Shown: positions 12,480 through 24,097 of the stretch, one piece after another
Position numbering within the stretch: position 1 is the first letter of the stretch
Layout of the letters: each line of letters opens with the position of its first letter
Assembly (NCBI GenBank): GCA_905221605.1
Contig: CAJNDS010000898.1
Span: forward strand, 1-53,752
From: Symbiodinium natans
Lineage: Eukaryota > Sar > Dinophyceae > Suessiales > Symbiodiniaceae
Length of the DNA: 53,752 nucleotides
Reading direction: 5' to 3'
Notes under the pieces: model-generated
The model's input: only the letters and a program-made list of their open reading frames with translations
Database searches by the model: none
Told to the model about the DNA's origin: nothing
Program-made: the position numbers and the translations under genes

Positions 12480-12634
12480 GCTTGGAGGTTCATGGGACTT
12501 AATAACCACTTAGAACTGGGCTTATAGCCCTACATATAATTGGGATAACCCCTATAAGGCCCTTTAGGAGTATTATAAGTAGGGTAATAAGCCCAGTTAT
12601 AAGTGGCCATTAAGTCCCATGAACCTCCATGTGG
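12480..12634. mobile_element. TIR element family B, copy 2
   Basis: About 155 bp with unusually long inverted arms: some 42 bp match at each end with about four mismatches (GGAGGTTCATGGGACTTAAT on the left, inverted on the right). It could fold into a long hairpin. No coding capacity. Confidence 0.85.
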
Positions 12635-13292
12635 GGCAACCCAACTCTTAGATAAAAGGAAGGGCTTAGGTCACGGCTCAAAATCTCAAGTCCTTGCAGT
12701 ATAGCGCATAAGCACTACACGAAAAATAGCCACCCAGCCATTTGTCGCAGATCATCAAACACTTACACGAAACAAACAACTTCATTGCAAGTCAGCCACG
12801 CAATACGCCGAGAAGCAGCAATAAACACAACGGATACATTAATAAGGCCAAGATGCACCAAAAACGATCTACAGCCTAGACGCCCTCGTAATTAGGCAAA
12901 ACATCCACAGGGAGGCCCCGGAAGCCTCTAACGAACTCCTACAACAAAGACCTTTAACAAGGCCCTAAAGGCCGTTGCTCTTTTTTTCTTTGCTGTTAGC
13001 CTTATTATCCTTGCCGTTGGCTTGTTCTCTTTGCCGTTGGCCTTAACTGAATAAACTATATACATATGAAGGGGTCTAGGGTTTAGGGGTTTAGGGTTTA
13101 GGGGTTTGAGGTTTAGGGTTTAGGGTTTAGGGAATTTCGGGGATCTTGAGCGCAGTGAGCAAAACGGCGGAAAGCCTCATGCTTGGCAGAGGCTGCCCTG
13201 CAAGGACACCGGTCTGGTGAAGCTCGACAACCGGGCTTAAAGGTTCGTGGGATTTTGATACTGGGTTTGCTTATTATAGTGGGTTTGGAGAT

Positions 13293-13621
13293 TAATCCGT
13301 TCCCCCTAATATTAATACCCCCCCAATATAAAGAACCCCCTGGCCCAAAATCCCGATCCCGTGCCTGTCCCTATTAAAATCTCTACAGAGAGAGGGGGAG
13401 TTAGGGGGGGGGAGGGTTGGAAGCCGGAAGCAGAAACATGAACCTTTTCCAAACGTAGCTGTCTAGGCTTAGGCTGGGCTGCTGAGCCAGCGTGCTGCAA
13501 TAAGGACGGGCTGGTTTTTCGGACAAACGATAAGAACCCCCCCAAATACAAAAAACCCTTTGGGGGTTTTTATACAAGGGAGGGGGGGGGGGGGGCCTTT
13601 AATATTAGGGGGAACGGATTA
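13293..13621. mobile_element. 329-bp element with perfect 23-bp TIRs, family D
   Basis: The ends are perfect 23-bp inverted repeats containing AATCCGTTCCCCCTAATATT at 13293-13315 and 13599-13621. The interior carries C-runs (CCCCCCC), a G-run and a small hairpin (AACCCTTTGGGGGTT). No frame encodes a recognisable protein. The perfect TIRs suggest recent insertion or selection for pairing. Confidence 0.8.
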
Positions 13622-14071
13622 CGGGGGCTTGGGGGTTTAGGGTTTAGGGTTTAAGGTTTCGGGGCTTGCGGTTTTGGGTTTCAGGTTTGTGATAATGAGA
13701 TGGAAGTGTTCCCTAGCCCTGGCCCGTAAAAGCGCAAAGCTACCCCTACAGTCGCGGAAGGTCAGTTCGGCTGCAAACTCGCCCACAACGGCGACAAGCT
13801 TCTCACAGCCCGAGGTGTCGCACAGGTAATTATGGCAACTTAACTAAATTTGCCGAACGAGGACCCAGCTAAGGGGCCACACACCAATCCTGAATCTAAA
13901 GCTTGAGACTCAACATGTGCCTCGGTCTAGGTAGGCCCTGGGAAGATTTGGTTTGGACGAGCTGGCGTTCCCGAATCATGAGCATAAAGATCACATTTAG
14001 GAACGCTAGCCGCTAGCTTCTTCAGAGCGTTTTTTGCTGACACTTACAAATCAAAGGGCCAACCTAGTGTT

Positions 14072-17000
14072 TCAACGCCTGCGACGCTTGCAGTTGTGAC
14101 AGCGGCAAGATTGGGTGTGGCGGTACCAGATCACGTACTGCACTAAACTCAGCTGCTTGTCGAAAGTGACGAACTCCATGTGGTCTAGCTTCCCGCGATT
14201 TGCCCTTGCTTGGACTGTGATTGAGTCATAGGGCTCATTGTTTTCACGCTCAGGAGCTCGGATGCTCTCGCTGCGCACGTCCTGGTCTGTTACGGAGAAG
14301 GTAGAGCCGAGGAGGACGCGGACGACCAGCACGCATCGCTCCCCCATTGCATGGTTGCAATCTCTGAAGCTCGCATCCACCGAGCACTCTTTGCATGTGG
14401 TGTAGAAATCCTTGCGCAGCAGGTGCGAGGTACCCAAGGGGCATTCAAGGACATCTGGGCCTCTTAATTTAAAGAAAATGGGAAGGAAGAGAAGAACCAA
14501 TTGTGGAGAGGATCCGACTTCGAGGCATTCTGGGCAAAGTAAGCTCCTCTGCCAAACATTGCGCCGGCGGTCTCTCCCCCACGCTGTGGGTCAAGACCTC
14601 TCCTGCAAATCGCTGACACAGAGTCGAGAGGACAGGCGTGGAAGAGCAAGTACCTCCGCTGTTCGGCTTAGGGGTGGGGTGGAGGGCTTATAGGAGCTGT
14701 CCGAACCCTGCGGACCCCAAAGCTCCGGCTTCATAGACGTCTCGAAACAAAAAGAAGCAAACAAAGCCCTGCAAGTCCAACAGGGAAATGCGCGCGTGCA
14801 CGCGCACGCGCGGCCTCTTGCCCTTTTTCACGACTTGCTATTATCGTGTTTCTGCATCACCGTCCATATTTTGCTCTTGTGATCTCATCGAAACATTGCA
14901 ACGGCCGATGGGGACTGAGCTACAGTATGGGCCGTTCTGCGGGCAAGAGATCTTCCGTAACCTGGTGACCCCAAAAGGGCCCAACAAAGTTAGATCAACC
15001 CATATTGATGAAACGTGTGGGAAGCACCAAACGAAGGGAGAGTCTATCACGCGGCGCACGTGCGTGTGCGTTTCCTGTCGCGAACGATCGGCGTCTCCGC
15101 AACCGGTAAACTCGGAAGACTGTGTCAACACGTCACTTAAGAATGCATAATAGTTGCACATTCGTTGAACCTTTTTGGATGAATCCATATTCAGAACGTG
15201 CCCATGTGCGGCCACTGGCACTCATTCAAGTCCACACAGCGTGGCTCCGCCTCACATTTGAAGGCCTCGATGTTTGGAATCTCAATGCATCCCACTGGGT
15301 TCCGATTCATTACTTCGCCACCTCGAGCCGCTTTGTAGGCTCGCAGCTTGGCGGGGTTGACCACTTCCTCGATACCTGGGCTGCTGCGACGGGGCTTCAA
15401 GTATGCTTTAATTTACTCTGGATAGAGAATCAACAAGATAAGGCCTTCTTTATTGTGGTAACTTACATGCCCCTAAACCCTAAACCCTAAACCCTCAAGC
15501 CTGAACAGCTACCCAGATACGTGAGACCTGCACGTCCGGGGCCTCAGACCATATCGGCGAAGCAAAGTGCTCTCGGTGACTTGCCATAGAGCCACGAAGA
15601 AGACCACCTAGACCCAAGAGTAATCCCTAAGCCCTAAACCCCAAACCCTAAACCCTAAATCCTGAACCCAGAGTAATAACCAGGGCTTGGGCTTAGGGTT
15701 TCAGGTTGGCCCAAGAGTAGCCTAGGAATAAAGATGGCACCCCTTGTTGGCTTAAAGGGGCTCCGAAGGGAACCTAAACCCTAAAAAGGGAATAAGGGCC
15801 TACCGTAGAAGCCTTCTCATAATTAGAACAGGGTTTTGGGGGGCCATTAGAGTAGTCTTTTCAGCGGACCATAAGGGAATATTCTTAGAAACGATTCCAA
15901 CCCCTATGAACCCTGAACCCTAAACCCTAAACCCTAAACCCTAAACCCTAAACCCTAAACCCTAATCTGAGTCCGAGTCACAAAGTGCGCTGTGTTTGGG
16001 GTCATCGCTTGGCAATTCGACCTGGTCGCAGTCTCTGAAGGATCCGGCGAGTGTGGAGTAGGATGGCAGTGGAGACAGAAGTCCTCGGGTTTGGGGTTTA
16101 TAAGGTAGGGTTTAGGGTTTAGGGTTTGGGGTTTGGGGTTTAGGGTTTAGGGTTTAGGGTTTCGGTCTATGGAAGTGTAGGGCTTAGGGTAAGGGAGGTT
16201 TCTAGAATCAGCACAGTTATCTCTTTTTGCTTGGCTTCTTCAGCAGAAGGGAACTTGAAAGAATGATGCGAACTATGCTAAACCCGAATCCCTAAGCCCT
16301 AAACCCTAAGCCCTAAGGCCTAAACCCTAAACCCTAAACCCTAAACCCTAAACCCTAAACCCTAAACCCTAAACCCTAAACCCTAAACCCTAAGCCCTAA
16401 ACCCTAAACCCTAAACCCTAAACCCTAAACCCTAAACCCTAAACCAGGCCGGGGGTCTCCGAGAATTGGCATCTGCCTCCAGCTTGTGCCGTTTGTGGGA
16501 CATCTCGGCCTCAAGGAGTTCCTCCTCCTTCTGGTTACGCGCTTGGCGCTCGTCCGCCAGTTCCACCTCGAGTCCTGGCTTAGGGTTTCTAGGGTTTCTA
16601 GGGTTTATAGGGTTTATAGGGTTTATAGGGTTTATAGGCTTTATAGGGTTTATAGGGTTTATTTTGTTTTTTAGGGCTTATAGGGTTTAGGGTTTAGGGC
16701 TTCTCCTACCCAGGCATCTTACATTGAGACCAGAGAGGTTCGGAAAGATGCTACGACTGTATCAGGCCGAAGGTCTCCGAGAATAGGCATCTGCTTCCAG
16801 CTTTTGCCGTTTGTGGGACTTCTCTGCCTCAGCCAGCTCCCCCTCCTTCTCTTGACGTGCGCGGCGCTCCTTCGCAAGCTCCGCCTCCATTTCGGCAAGG
16901 CGCTTCTGGCATGCCTCGAGCCTAGGATGGACCTTAAGACCCTCTTTAGGATGGACCTTAAGGCCCTCTTTCAAAGATCTACTCCTGAATCTGATCCTCT

Positions 17001-17679
17001 TCAACACCAATAAAGGAAGATATGGAAATGTCCCAAGGGCCCACTGAGGAGCTCTTCCCTGGCTTGATCAGATTGCAGGCGCTCGTCCAGCAGCTCCCAC
17101 TGCAGTTGCGCGATCGTGGGGGCAGAGCGCCTCCGCAAGTGCCGCTCCTTTCCCGTGCGCAGGTTCCGCTGCGTGAGGGTTTTGAAGTCGATCAGGTACG
17201 TATACTGGTGGATAGACACCTTGCAGTGGGGGCGCCCTGCGCCATGTGCCCTCTCAATCGCCTTGGAAGCCTCCAGCTCGACAGGTTTCCAGTCGTGCGG
17301 CTCGCGCTCAAGGAACTCCCACCGCGTCTGCCCGGAAGCCCCCTTGGTAGCCCAGTAACCATATTTTAACAAGGGCACCCTCTTTTGGGTTGGCGAATTT
17401 ATAAGGGAACCCTGAACCCAAAAAAAAAGGATAAAGGGTACCACTGGGCTACCAAGCCTCAGTGCAGTCTGAATCCTGGCTTGGGGCTGATGGAGGATTG
17501 GTCGAGGAAGAAGCACTCTCCGAGTGATCCTGGCCATCGACAGGTACCCGCGCCGTGCCTTGGGGAAGCTCGCGGCGCCTCCGACGGCGCGCCAGTTTCA
17601 ACTCCGACTGCAACTGCGCAAGATCTGTGCACTTCGCGAGGTCACCGGGGGCCAGATTCAGGAACACATTCAGCATCAT
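14072..17679 (-). CDS. WWE / coiled-coil / PARP-type ADP-ribosyltransferase
   Basis: A multi-exon gene. In 5'->3' order on the minus strand: 17679-17461, an N-terminal segment starting MMLNVFLNLAP, then a basic and a Ser/Pro-rich stretch; 17342-about 17025, a WWE domain (RWEFLE..DWKPVELEASKAIE; TYLIDFKTLTQRN..GKERHLRR); about 16920-16765, a coiled coil (LEACQKRLAEMEAELAKERR); about 16580-16450, a duplicate of that coil exon; 15400-15191, an open unassigned segment; 14654-about 14500 and about 14460-14072, the PARP catalytic domain. The catalytic part shows LFHACPLDSVSAICRRGLD, MFGRGAYFA, RVLLG, YDS and MEFVTFD, consistent with the H-Y-E triad of PARPs able to elongate chains. By family knowledge it moves ADP-ribose from NAD+ to targets, and WWE binds iso-ADP-ribose. 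The intron at 17343-17460 is a family A element. Exon limits are approximate; the start codon is inferred. Confidence 0.75.
15480..16445. repeat. Telomere-like arrays within the PARP gene introns
   Basis: CCCTAAA runs at about 15475-15496, 15625-15660, 15910-15965 and 16277-16445, and TTTAGGG runs at about 16105-16165, lie between exons of the PARP gene. The last array directly abuts the second coiled-coil exon. Both orientations occur in one gene. Confidence 0.85.
16575..16700 (+). repeat. TTTATAGGG-type array between duplicated coil exons
   Basis: Tandem TTTATAGGG/TTTCTAGGG 9-mers, then TTTAGGG, lie between the two copies of the coiled-coil exon. A local variant of the telomere-like repeat. 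Confidence 0.9.
17343..17456. mobile_element. Family A introner-like element, copy A1
   Basis: A 114-bp element. The ends are perfect inverted repeats (CTTGGTAGCCCAGT and ACTGGGCTACCAAG). Flanks in the minus-strand sense are GAGG before and GGGG after, a 4-bp target duplication with one mismatch. It interrupts the PARP gene just before the WWE domain. Removing the element plus the GAGG copy (17343-17460, 118 bp) gives a GA...AG intron that keeps frame (ACT joined to GGG GCT). A GC donor two bases in from the flank (17343-17458) would not keep frame, but one starting at GAG|GC (17343-17457) also would. Confidence 0.85.
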
Positions 17680-18299
17680 GGCAACTCGTCTTATGGGAAG
17701 GCTTCTTTGCCACTAATGAGTGAATACCTTGCTGTGTAAGGAGTTGAGTTCGGGCATGGTATGGCACGTTAGGTAATCCCCCCTAAGGTCTATGAAGCCT
17801 AAACACCCACCCCTTGTGGCCTAAGCATCTCAAGGCTCTCCATACACTTTGGGGGTTCTAGCGGATTCGTCCCGAGACCATACCATCCTCAACCCTAACA
17901 GCCAGCATCCCTGCTGGGTAGGGATCGGGGGTTCGGTACCCTAAACCCCGAACCCTAAACCTTACATCCATTACTTAGGGTTTAGGGGTGCTGCCTGCAC
18001 TGAAAGCCCAAAGAGAGCTGTTGTCCAGCGATGTCTGCAATCGATGATCTGATACAGTTTAGGGTTTGGAGCTTGGGTTTAGGTTTTAGGGCTGAGGTTT
18101 AGGGTGTTGTTTGTGCCCGGATGGCCAGTTGTTACTGTGGCCCTATGGCTCAAAGGCTTGCACAGGAACCCCGACCCGAAACCTCAGGTTTAGGGCTTTT
18201 TGGGGCAAGGATTTTCAGGGGAACGGGTTTCAACCCTAAACCCTAAATGCTGAATGCTAAGCCCTAAACCCTAACCCCTAAACCCGGGATTCGGGGTGG

Positions 18300-19165
18300 G
18301 GGGGCCTTTCTGGCTGCAGGGTTGGGACTTTAGCTACGAAGCTCCAAGCAGCTTCAATCTGTCTAGACCTGAGGAGGTGGACAGCAGCATTTGGAGGTTC
18401 ATCTGTATTGCCTATCAGCGTTAGAAGATGTTAGAAGTAGGGCAACTATGGTTGCAACCTCATTTGCGGCCTTATAAGGTCTACTTATAACGTACCCATT
18501 AGGGTCACAGGTAAGCTTATTTTGGGTCCTGAAAAGCTACACCTAAACCCTAAACCCTAAACCCTAAACCCTAAACCCTAAACCCTAAACCCTAAACCCT
18601 AAACCCTAAACCCTAAACCCTAAAACCCTAAACCCTAAACCCGAAACCCTAAAGTACCCATGAGCCTTCAAGTTCCGGCCTCAAAGCTGCTGATGCTGTG
18701 GACTCCGACAAAGGTGGCGTTGACATTGTCCTCGCAGATCCTGTCTAGCGTTTGGGGTTTAGGGTTTAGGGTTTAGGGCGGGTAAGGCGCATGAATCGCC
18801 ATGTAATACCCTTATGGTTGGATGCAGAAGACGCCGAAACCCTAAACCCCAAGCCCCAACCCTAAACCCTATAGACCCTAAATTTTAGGTATGGCCGACT
18901 TCAAGCATTGTCCATTCTGGCGCCTGGGTACAGGATCGGGTCACCTGTCACGCGCAAGAGGAGCTCCACTGCAGGGTTTCGGGTTTCGGGTTTAGGGTTT
19001 AGGGTTCAGGGTTCAGAAGAGAACTATGGAGACTAGCTCCAAAAAGAACTACCTAGACCCTGAGCCCTAAACGCCAAACCCTGAAGCCCAAATAGCTCCT
19101 TAAGGCACTGGGCAACGAAGGCCGGCTTCACTCTTCGCTGGGGAGGTGTGCTTGCTACAAAGACG
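18300..19165 (-). CDS. Exon cluster of an unrecognised gene
   Basis: Four minus-strand islands look protein-coding. In 5'->3' order they read: about 19160-19090 STPPQRRVKPAFVAQCLKEL; about 18985-18905 AVELLLRVTGDPILYPGARM; about 18750-18680 DRICEDNVNATFVGVHSISS; about 18355-18300 IEAAWSFVAKVPTLQPER. The third island ends right where a family B element begins (GC donor candidate GCCGGA), and the fourth resumes just beyond that element after a CAG acceptor, consistent with one gene interrupted by it. I do not recognise the family. It lies upstream of the PARP gene on the same strand and could be part of it or a separate gene. The 19.1-kb island also has an open plus-strand frame. Confidence 0.4.
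18389..18672. mobile_element. Family B element invaded by a telomere-like array
   Basis: The left terminus is TTTGGAGGTTCAT and the right terminus the inverted ATGAGCCTTCAAGT. The 284-bp span is larger than its relatives because about 110 bp of CCCTAAA repeats (18541-18654) lie just inside the right end. In the minus-strand sense it starts a few bases after an exon. Confidence 0.65.
18541..18654 (-). repeat. Telomere-like CCCTAAA array inside a TIR element
   Basis: About fifteen CCCTAAA units with one extra A, lying inside the family B element at 18389-18672. Confidence 0.95.
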
Positions 19166-19186
19166 AGATACGACCTTACTTGGAGG

Positions 19187-19320
19187 TTCATGGTTCTTAT
19201 TGACCAATTGTAACTGTACTTCTACCCCACTTGTAAGCCCCCTAAGTGCCCTAGTATGGTTATAAGTACAGTTTTATGTACCGTTATATCTGCTTTATAC
19301 GTACCATGAGCCTCCAAGTA
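19187..19320. mobile_element. TIR element family B, copy 3
   Basis: A 134-bp element. Ends are TACTTGGAGGTTCATGG and the inverted CCATGAGCCTCCAAGTA. Interior A/T-rich and non-coding. Confidence 0.8.
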
Positions 19321-19572
19321 CTTCCATTAGCCCTAAACCCTTACACCCTAAACCCCCTACACCCCGAACCTCCCAGATCGAAAGCCACAGCCTGCGGGTG
19401 GGACCCCTTGATACCTCACATCCTATAAACCCGCATCCTATCCTGAACTCGGAACCCTAGCAAAAATCTTCATGTTAGCTGTTTCTCAGGAATTCAAGTG
19501 CCCCACGATTTAAAAAATACAAGTATCCCTAATAAGCATCCTGGGCTGCACGCCGCCACAAGGACATCAGGG

Positions 19573-19650
19573 TCCTAAACCCTAAACCCTAAACCCTAAA
19601 CCCTAAACCCTAAACCCTAAACCCTAAACCCTAAACCCGAAACCCTAACC
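19573..19650 (-). repeat. Telomere-like CCCTAAA array
   Basis: About ten units, the last ones degenerate (CCCGAAA). Interstitial. Confidence 0.95.
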
Positions 19651-19771
19651 CTCTAAGACCGTCTCCGACCCTGTGCGGGAGCCGAGTGTGGGGGGGGGGG
19701 AGTCGGTCCTTCACCGCGCAGGTTCCGCCTTGGGCACCTGTCGCACATGATGTTCAGGCCCCTAGTCTTAC

Positions 19772-19940
19772 TTTAGGGTTTAGGGTTTAGGGTTTAGGGT
19801 TTAGGGTTTAGGGTCTAGGGTTGAGGGTTGAGGGTTGAGGGTTTAGGGTGCAGGGTTTAGGGTTTAGGGTTTAGGGTGCAGGGTTTAGGGTTTAGGGTTT
19901 AGGGTTTAAGATTTAGGGTTTAGGGTTTGGGGTTTAGGGT
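19772..19940 (+). repeat. Telomere-like TTTAGGG array with variants
   Basis: TTTAGGG units with local runs of TTGAGGG, TGCAGGG and TTTGGGG variants. Confidence 0.9.
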
Positions 19941-20799
19941 TGCTTCTCCAAGAATTAAGGGAAAAAGGCGAAATTTTCTACTCCTACTAAATAAGGAACC
20001 TAAAAAAGTTTAAAGTTCGAGCGTTTGCCAAGTAAGTATGGCAAGGCAAAACTTACAGGTGTTAGAGGGTGTATACTGGCAGGTTCGGGAGCAGTTGGGC
20101 AACTAGGTTGCAAGTATCCCGCTGTAATACGGCTATAAATACTCAGTAAGAAGCTGTACCTAGTGGAAATTCCCAACTATGGCTACAGCTCCAGAGCGCC
20201 GTGTGCTGCAGAGAAACCTAGGGCAACTGAGGGTTTTCACGGAGTTTAGGATTTAGGGTTGCGGCGAATCCCTAGCCTTGCTTCTTTATCCCTTAGTTTG
20301 ATGCTGTCAGGGGGGGAGACTCAACGTCCAGAGTAGTTGGGCGTTGCATACTCTTTCAAGATCGCTATGCAAGAAATGCTGGGAACCCAAAGCCTGTTGT
20401 TTAACAGGATCTCATTAAACACCACCTGCAAAGTCAGATTTGGGCTCGTCAACCCATTACTACGACTTGCTAAGAACCCAAAAAGACAGCAAGAACCCAA
20501 AAAGAATAATTATCCCTACGCTTGCCCTGATAAGGAAAAATTTTATGTTTTGGGGGGTTCTTAAGCAAACCCTAAACAGAATAGTAATCCCTACATTGCC
20601 CTTACAAGGTAGAATATTTCCATGTTTTGGGTGCTCTTAAGGAAATCGGATAGGTTAATATAGGGGTCGAAAAAGTTACTAATACTCTTCCCTTATGGTC
20701 CCTATATAACTATTATGCTATAGTAAGCCCCAAACCCTATTTTAATTCTTAAGGCCCCTATATTAGGGTTTAGGGTTTAGGGTTTAGGGTTATCGCATC

Positions 20800-21415
20800 A
20801 CATCCAGACCCTGCAGGCCTCCAAGATCACGAGCCGACGCTGGCGTCCCGATGTGGTGTCACAGGGGTAAGCGGCCTCGACGCGTTTGAGGGGGGGGAGA
20901 GGGGGGAGTGGGGTTTAGGGTTTAGGGTTTAGGGTTTAGGGTTTAGGGTTTAGGGTTTAGGGTTTAGGGTTTAGGGTTTAGGGTTTAGGGTTTAGGGTTA
21001 GGGTTTGGGGTTTCGGGTTTAGGGTTTCGGGTTTAGGGTTGAGGTGTTAGGGTGTCTCATGCAAACAGTGCCCCTGGGCGCGCCCCGAGTCGCACATTCC
21101 CAAGCCCCAATAGTCGGAAAAATGCGCCCACAGATACCCGCAGATAGGGTTTAGGGTTTAGGGTTTAGGGTTTAGGGTTTAGGGTTTAGGGTTTGGGGTT
21201 TGGGGTTTGGGGTTTGGGGTTTGGGGTTTGGGGTTTGGGGTTTGGGGTTTGGGGTTTGGGGTTTGGGGTGTTTGGGGTGTTTGGGGTTTGGTGTTTAGGG
21301 TTCCATAGGGGGCCCAGAGGTTGTTGATGCAGCCGCAGGTCCAAGAGATCGAGCTGTGCCGCACGCGCGAAGGTGCGGAGCTTTGGAACCAGGGCCTCTT
21401 CGCTTTTCGGGCTTT
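20800..21415 (-). CDS. Exon-like islands between telomere-like arrays
   Basis: Three minus-strand islands separated by TTTAGGG/TTTGGGG arrays have open, protein-like frames: about 21415-21300 SEEALVPKLRTFARAAQLDL followed by LDLRLHQQPLGPLWN; about 21140-21055 YLRVSVGAFFRLLGLGNVRL; about 20880-20805 EAAYPCDTTSGRQRRLVILE. None matches a family I know. They may be successive exons of one gene whose introns are largely repeat. No start or final stop is certain. Confidence 0.35.
20912..21301 (+). repeat. Telomere-like arrays with TTTGGGG block
   Basis: TTTAGGG arrays at 20912-21035 and 21144-21190, then about eleven tandem TTTGGGG units up to about 21290. One array has been locally converted to a single variant. 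Confidence 0.95.
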
Positions 21416-21509
21416 TGTTGGGTTTGGGGTTTGGGGTTTGGGGTTTGGGGTTTAGGGTTTAGGGTTTAGGGTTTGGGGTTTGGGGTTTAGGGTTTAGGGT
21501 TTAGGGTTC

Positions 21510-24090
21510 TTCCCTACTTTGGAGTAGACCCTGGAACAAAAGTATATACTGTCTAGGTAGTAGGCAGCTACAATAGGAACCCAGAACCCAAAAAAGGTAT
21601 TACAGCATAGTACTCCAAAACCCAGTCTTTTTGTTTTTTTGGGGGAGATGGACTCAGGGGCTTAGGGTTTCTAGGGCTTAATTGTGATTCGACGGTGAGG
21701 GCTTGAGTTGAGTGTGTGGTGTTTGTTGTTCGGGGTTTTCGTGACGAAAAGTTCAGACTTGGGTTTAATTTCCTTACGGTCGGTGGGTGGGCCGGGGGGG
21801 GAGGGGCGGATAAGGATTTTGTGTTGTTGCTTGCTATTGCATTTCAGCCGTTCGCCGTTCGGGGGTTCGCAAATTCAGGGAGTCGAGGTTTGGGGTTTCG
21901 GGGGGTGCCGGGGGGGGGGGGGGGTAGCGATGCAGTTTTGACACAGTGAGACGATGAGACGAATGTAAGGCGTGCGTAGAGTGCTTCGCACTTTGCAGCC
22001 AAAGCCGAACCCTAAAACATAAACCGCCTAAAGGAAGTACTTGAAGCCCGCGCATTCCCTATTTAGTCACAGGAACCCTTGAGGCCTCGTGGTACCCAGA
22101 CTTCCCGCACCCCTAGTCAAAGGATCGTAGACTCGTAAACCTCTTAGGGGTCGGGTGGTCCCCGGGAAACCATCGCAGTCGTCTAACCTTTAAACAGCAG
22201 ACTAAGAACCCTGAACCCTGACAAGCACTAAACCTTAGACCCTAAGCAAAACTAGCGCAAGGGCCAGCTAGAGGTGCTTCAGTTTTCCCCGCAAGTTTAG
22301 TCAACTTACTGCAGGGTTTCCGGTTGAGGGGTTTAGAGCTTCTTTGGAGCGAACACCTTGCTGGAGCAACTCCGATCCCCTCCCCGCAAAGGGCCTGCGG
22401 ACAAAGAAGAACTGCCCGGGCCCCAGGCTTGAGGAGTCCTGCTTGGGATTTCGGGCCTGTGTGGCTCATAGTTCACCTATGAACACATGTAGGTTGCCTA
22501 GGACAACTTAAAGGCCCCCGAGCACATGTTCAATACTAGGTGTACGTAGGTCCTGGAGGTGTTTTTGTACATGAGGGATGCGGGCTCATGCGCTAGCGAA
22601 GCAACGTCTAGCATTACGCTCGCGCTCCCTAATCCTTCAGACCCAGAGCAGCCCCGAGTCCAAACAACTAGCTGTTGCTGGCGAGGGACTGGGGCATTGA
22701 ATAGCCATGCAACTATACAAAAATCTGTGTAGATACATACATATGTATAATAAATAAGTGTGTACATATATACACACTATACGTATACACCTATATACAG
22801 AAGGGCCTGAAGAAACATGTACACATATATATTTTTGTATATATATATATATATATGTATACTAGAATAGGCTATACCTACCCTAAACACTAAACCCCAA
22901 ACCCTAACCCTAAACCCTAAACCCTAAACAGGGTGATTCCTGGATAAAGACTCACGTGTGCACTACCAAAGAACAGGGTTCATAAGACTCAGGCGTAGGG
23001 TTTAGGGTTATAGGACTCCAGGTTATAGGACTGAGGGGGTTAAGGCGTCGGGTTTCGGGTTCAGGGTTTAGGGCTTAGGGTTAAGGGTTCAGGATTTTAG
23101 GGCTTACGGTTAAGGGTTTGGGGTCTACGGCTTAGAGTTGAAGGTTTGCGTTTTGGGGTTTAGGGTTTAGGGTGTAGGGTTTAGGGTTCAGGGCGTAGGG
23201 TTTCGGGTTTTGGGTGTAGGGTTTAGGGCTTAGGGTGTAGGGTTTAGGGTTTAGGGTGTTTTTGTTTTCTTGCTTGTTGCTTTCGGGCTTAGGGTTAAGG
23301 GCCTCGGGTTTAGGGTCTAAGGTTTAGAGTTTAGGGTTAAGGGTTTACAGTAGTAAGGCTAAACGTTTAGAACGGGCATATCTCTGATTGCATCACAGAT
23401 CTCCTATAAGGTTTGGGGTCTAGGGTTTAGGGTTCAGGGTTCAGGGGTCCGTCTCACGTGGGTTCCTAGTCGCAATGCAGTCCTTCAACAAAGCTTGGAA
23501 CCTGATCTAAACCCTAAACCCTAAACCCGAAATCCTAAACCCTAAACCCTAAACTACCACTATATCACCATATACAGCTGCCACTACCTCGCTGAATAAG
23601 TTTAGAATCAAAATCCTAGAAACCGAAAGGCGGAAGCGTTAAGGATCTTAGGGGTTTAGGGTTTCCGGGTTTAGGGGTTTAGGGGTTCAAGGGTTTAGGG
23701 GTTTAGGGGTTTAGGGGTTTAGGGGTTAGGGGTTTAGGGGTTCAGGGGTTTATGGGTTCAGGGGTTTATGGGTTTATGGGTTTATGGGTTTATGGGTGTA
23801 GGGGCGTTAAGGCGTTAAGTGTTTAGGGCTTAGGGGTTTAGGGGTTAGGTGCTTAGGGTTTAGACGTTCAGGGGCCAGGTGTTTAGGGTTTATGGGTTTA
23901 TTCGGGGGTAGGGTTTAGGGGGTTTAGGGTGCAAGGTTCGGTGCCCATGGGCTTGCCCCTGCCCCAAAATTTTGCGAGTGCTGCGTATGCCTCGGGCAAA
24001 GTCCACATAATTCACTAAAGAGTTGTGGTTTCCAAAATCAAGATTAAGGTATTTTTGGGGGGTGTATGAAGCTAAGGGGATACCTGTTTT
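21510..24090. other. Intergenic, repeat-rich
   Basis: This holds degenerate TTTAGGG arrays (21421-21508; 22985-23450; 23640-23930 with TTTAGGGG and TTTATGGG variants), TA-rich microsatellites around 22720-22865, and unique islands. A minus-strand open frame at 22498-22767 has a protein-like lower half (QQQLVVWTRGCSGSEGLG) and another lies at 22242-22469. Neither is recognisable, and neither has convincing splice sites. Confidence 0.5.
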
Positions 24091-24097
24091 TCAAAAA

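Larger units (their letters stand above)
7920..14060. other. Mostly repeats and low-complexity DNA, no confirmed gene
   Basis: It holds family B elements, a 329-bp TIR element, telomere-like arrays, CATG-, CA- and AAT-rich microsatellites (8740-9150), a poly-C/G tract (10708-10908) and a GC-rich inverted-repeat island (11000-12260). A plus-strand exon-like island at about 9632-9705 ends at a good GTAAAA donor, and an island at about 13760-13825 is open on both strands. Neither has a recognisable domain. Near 12970-13040 the motif CTTTGCCGTTGGCCTT is repeated imperfectly three times. No RNA gene seen. Confidence 0.55.

Noticed and set aside
14790-14815. Alternating GCGCGTGCACGCGC as a regulatory site
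   Set aside because: Possible Z-DNA-forming tract, but it lies in an intron of the PARP gene and no function can be supported.
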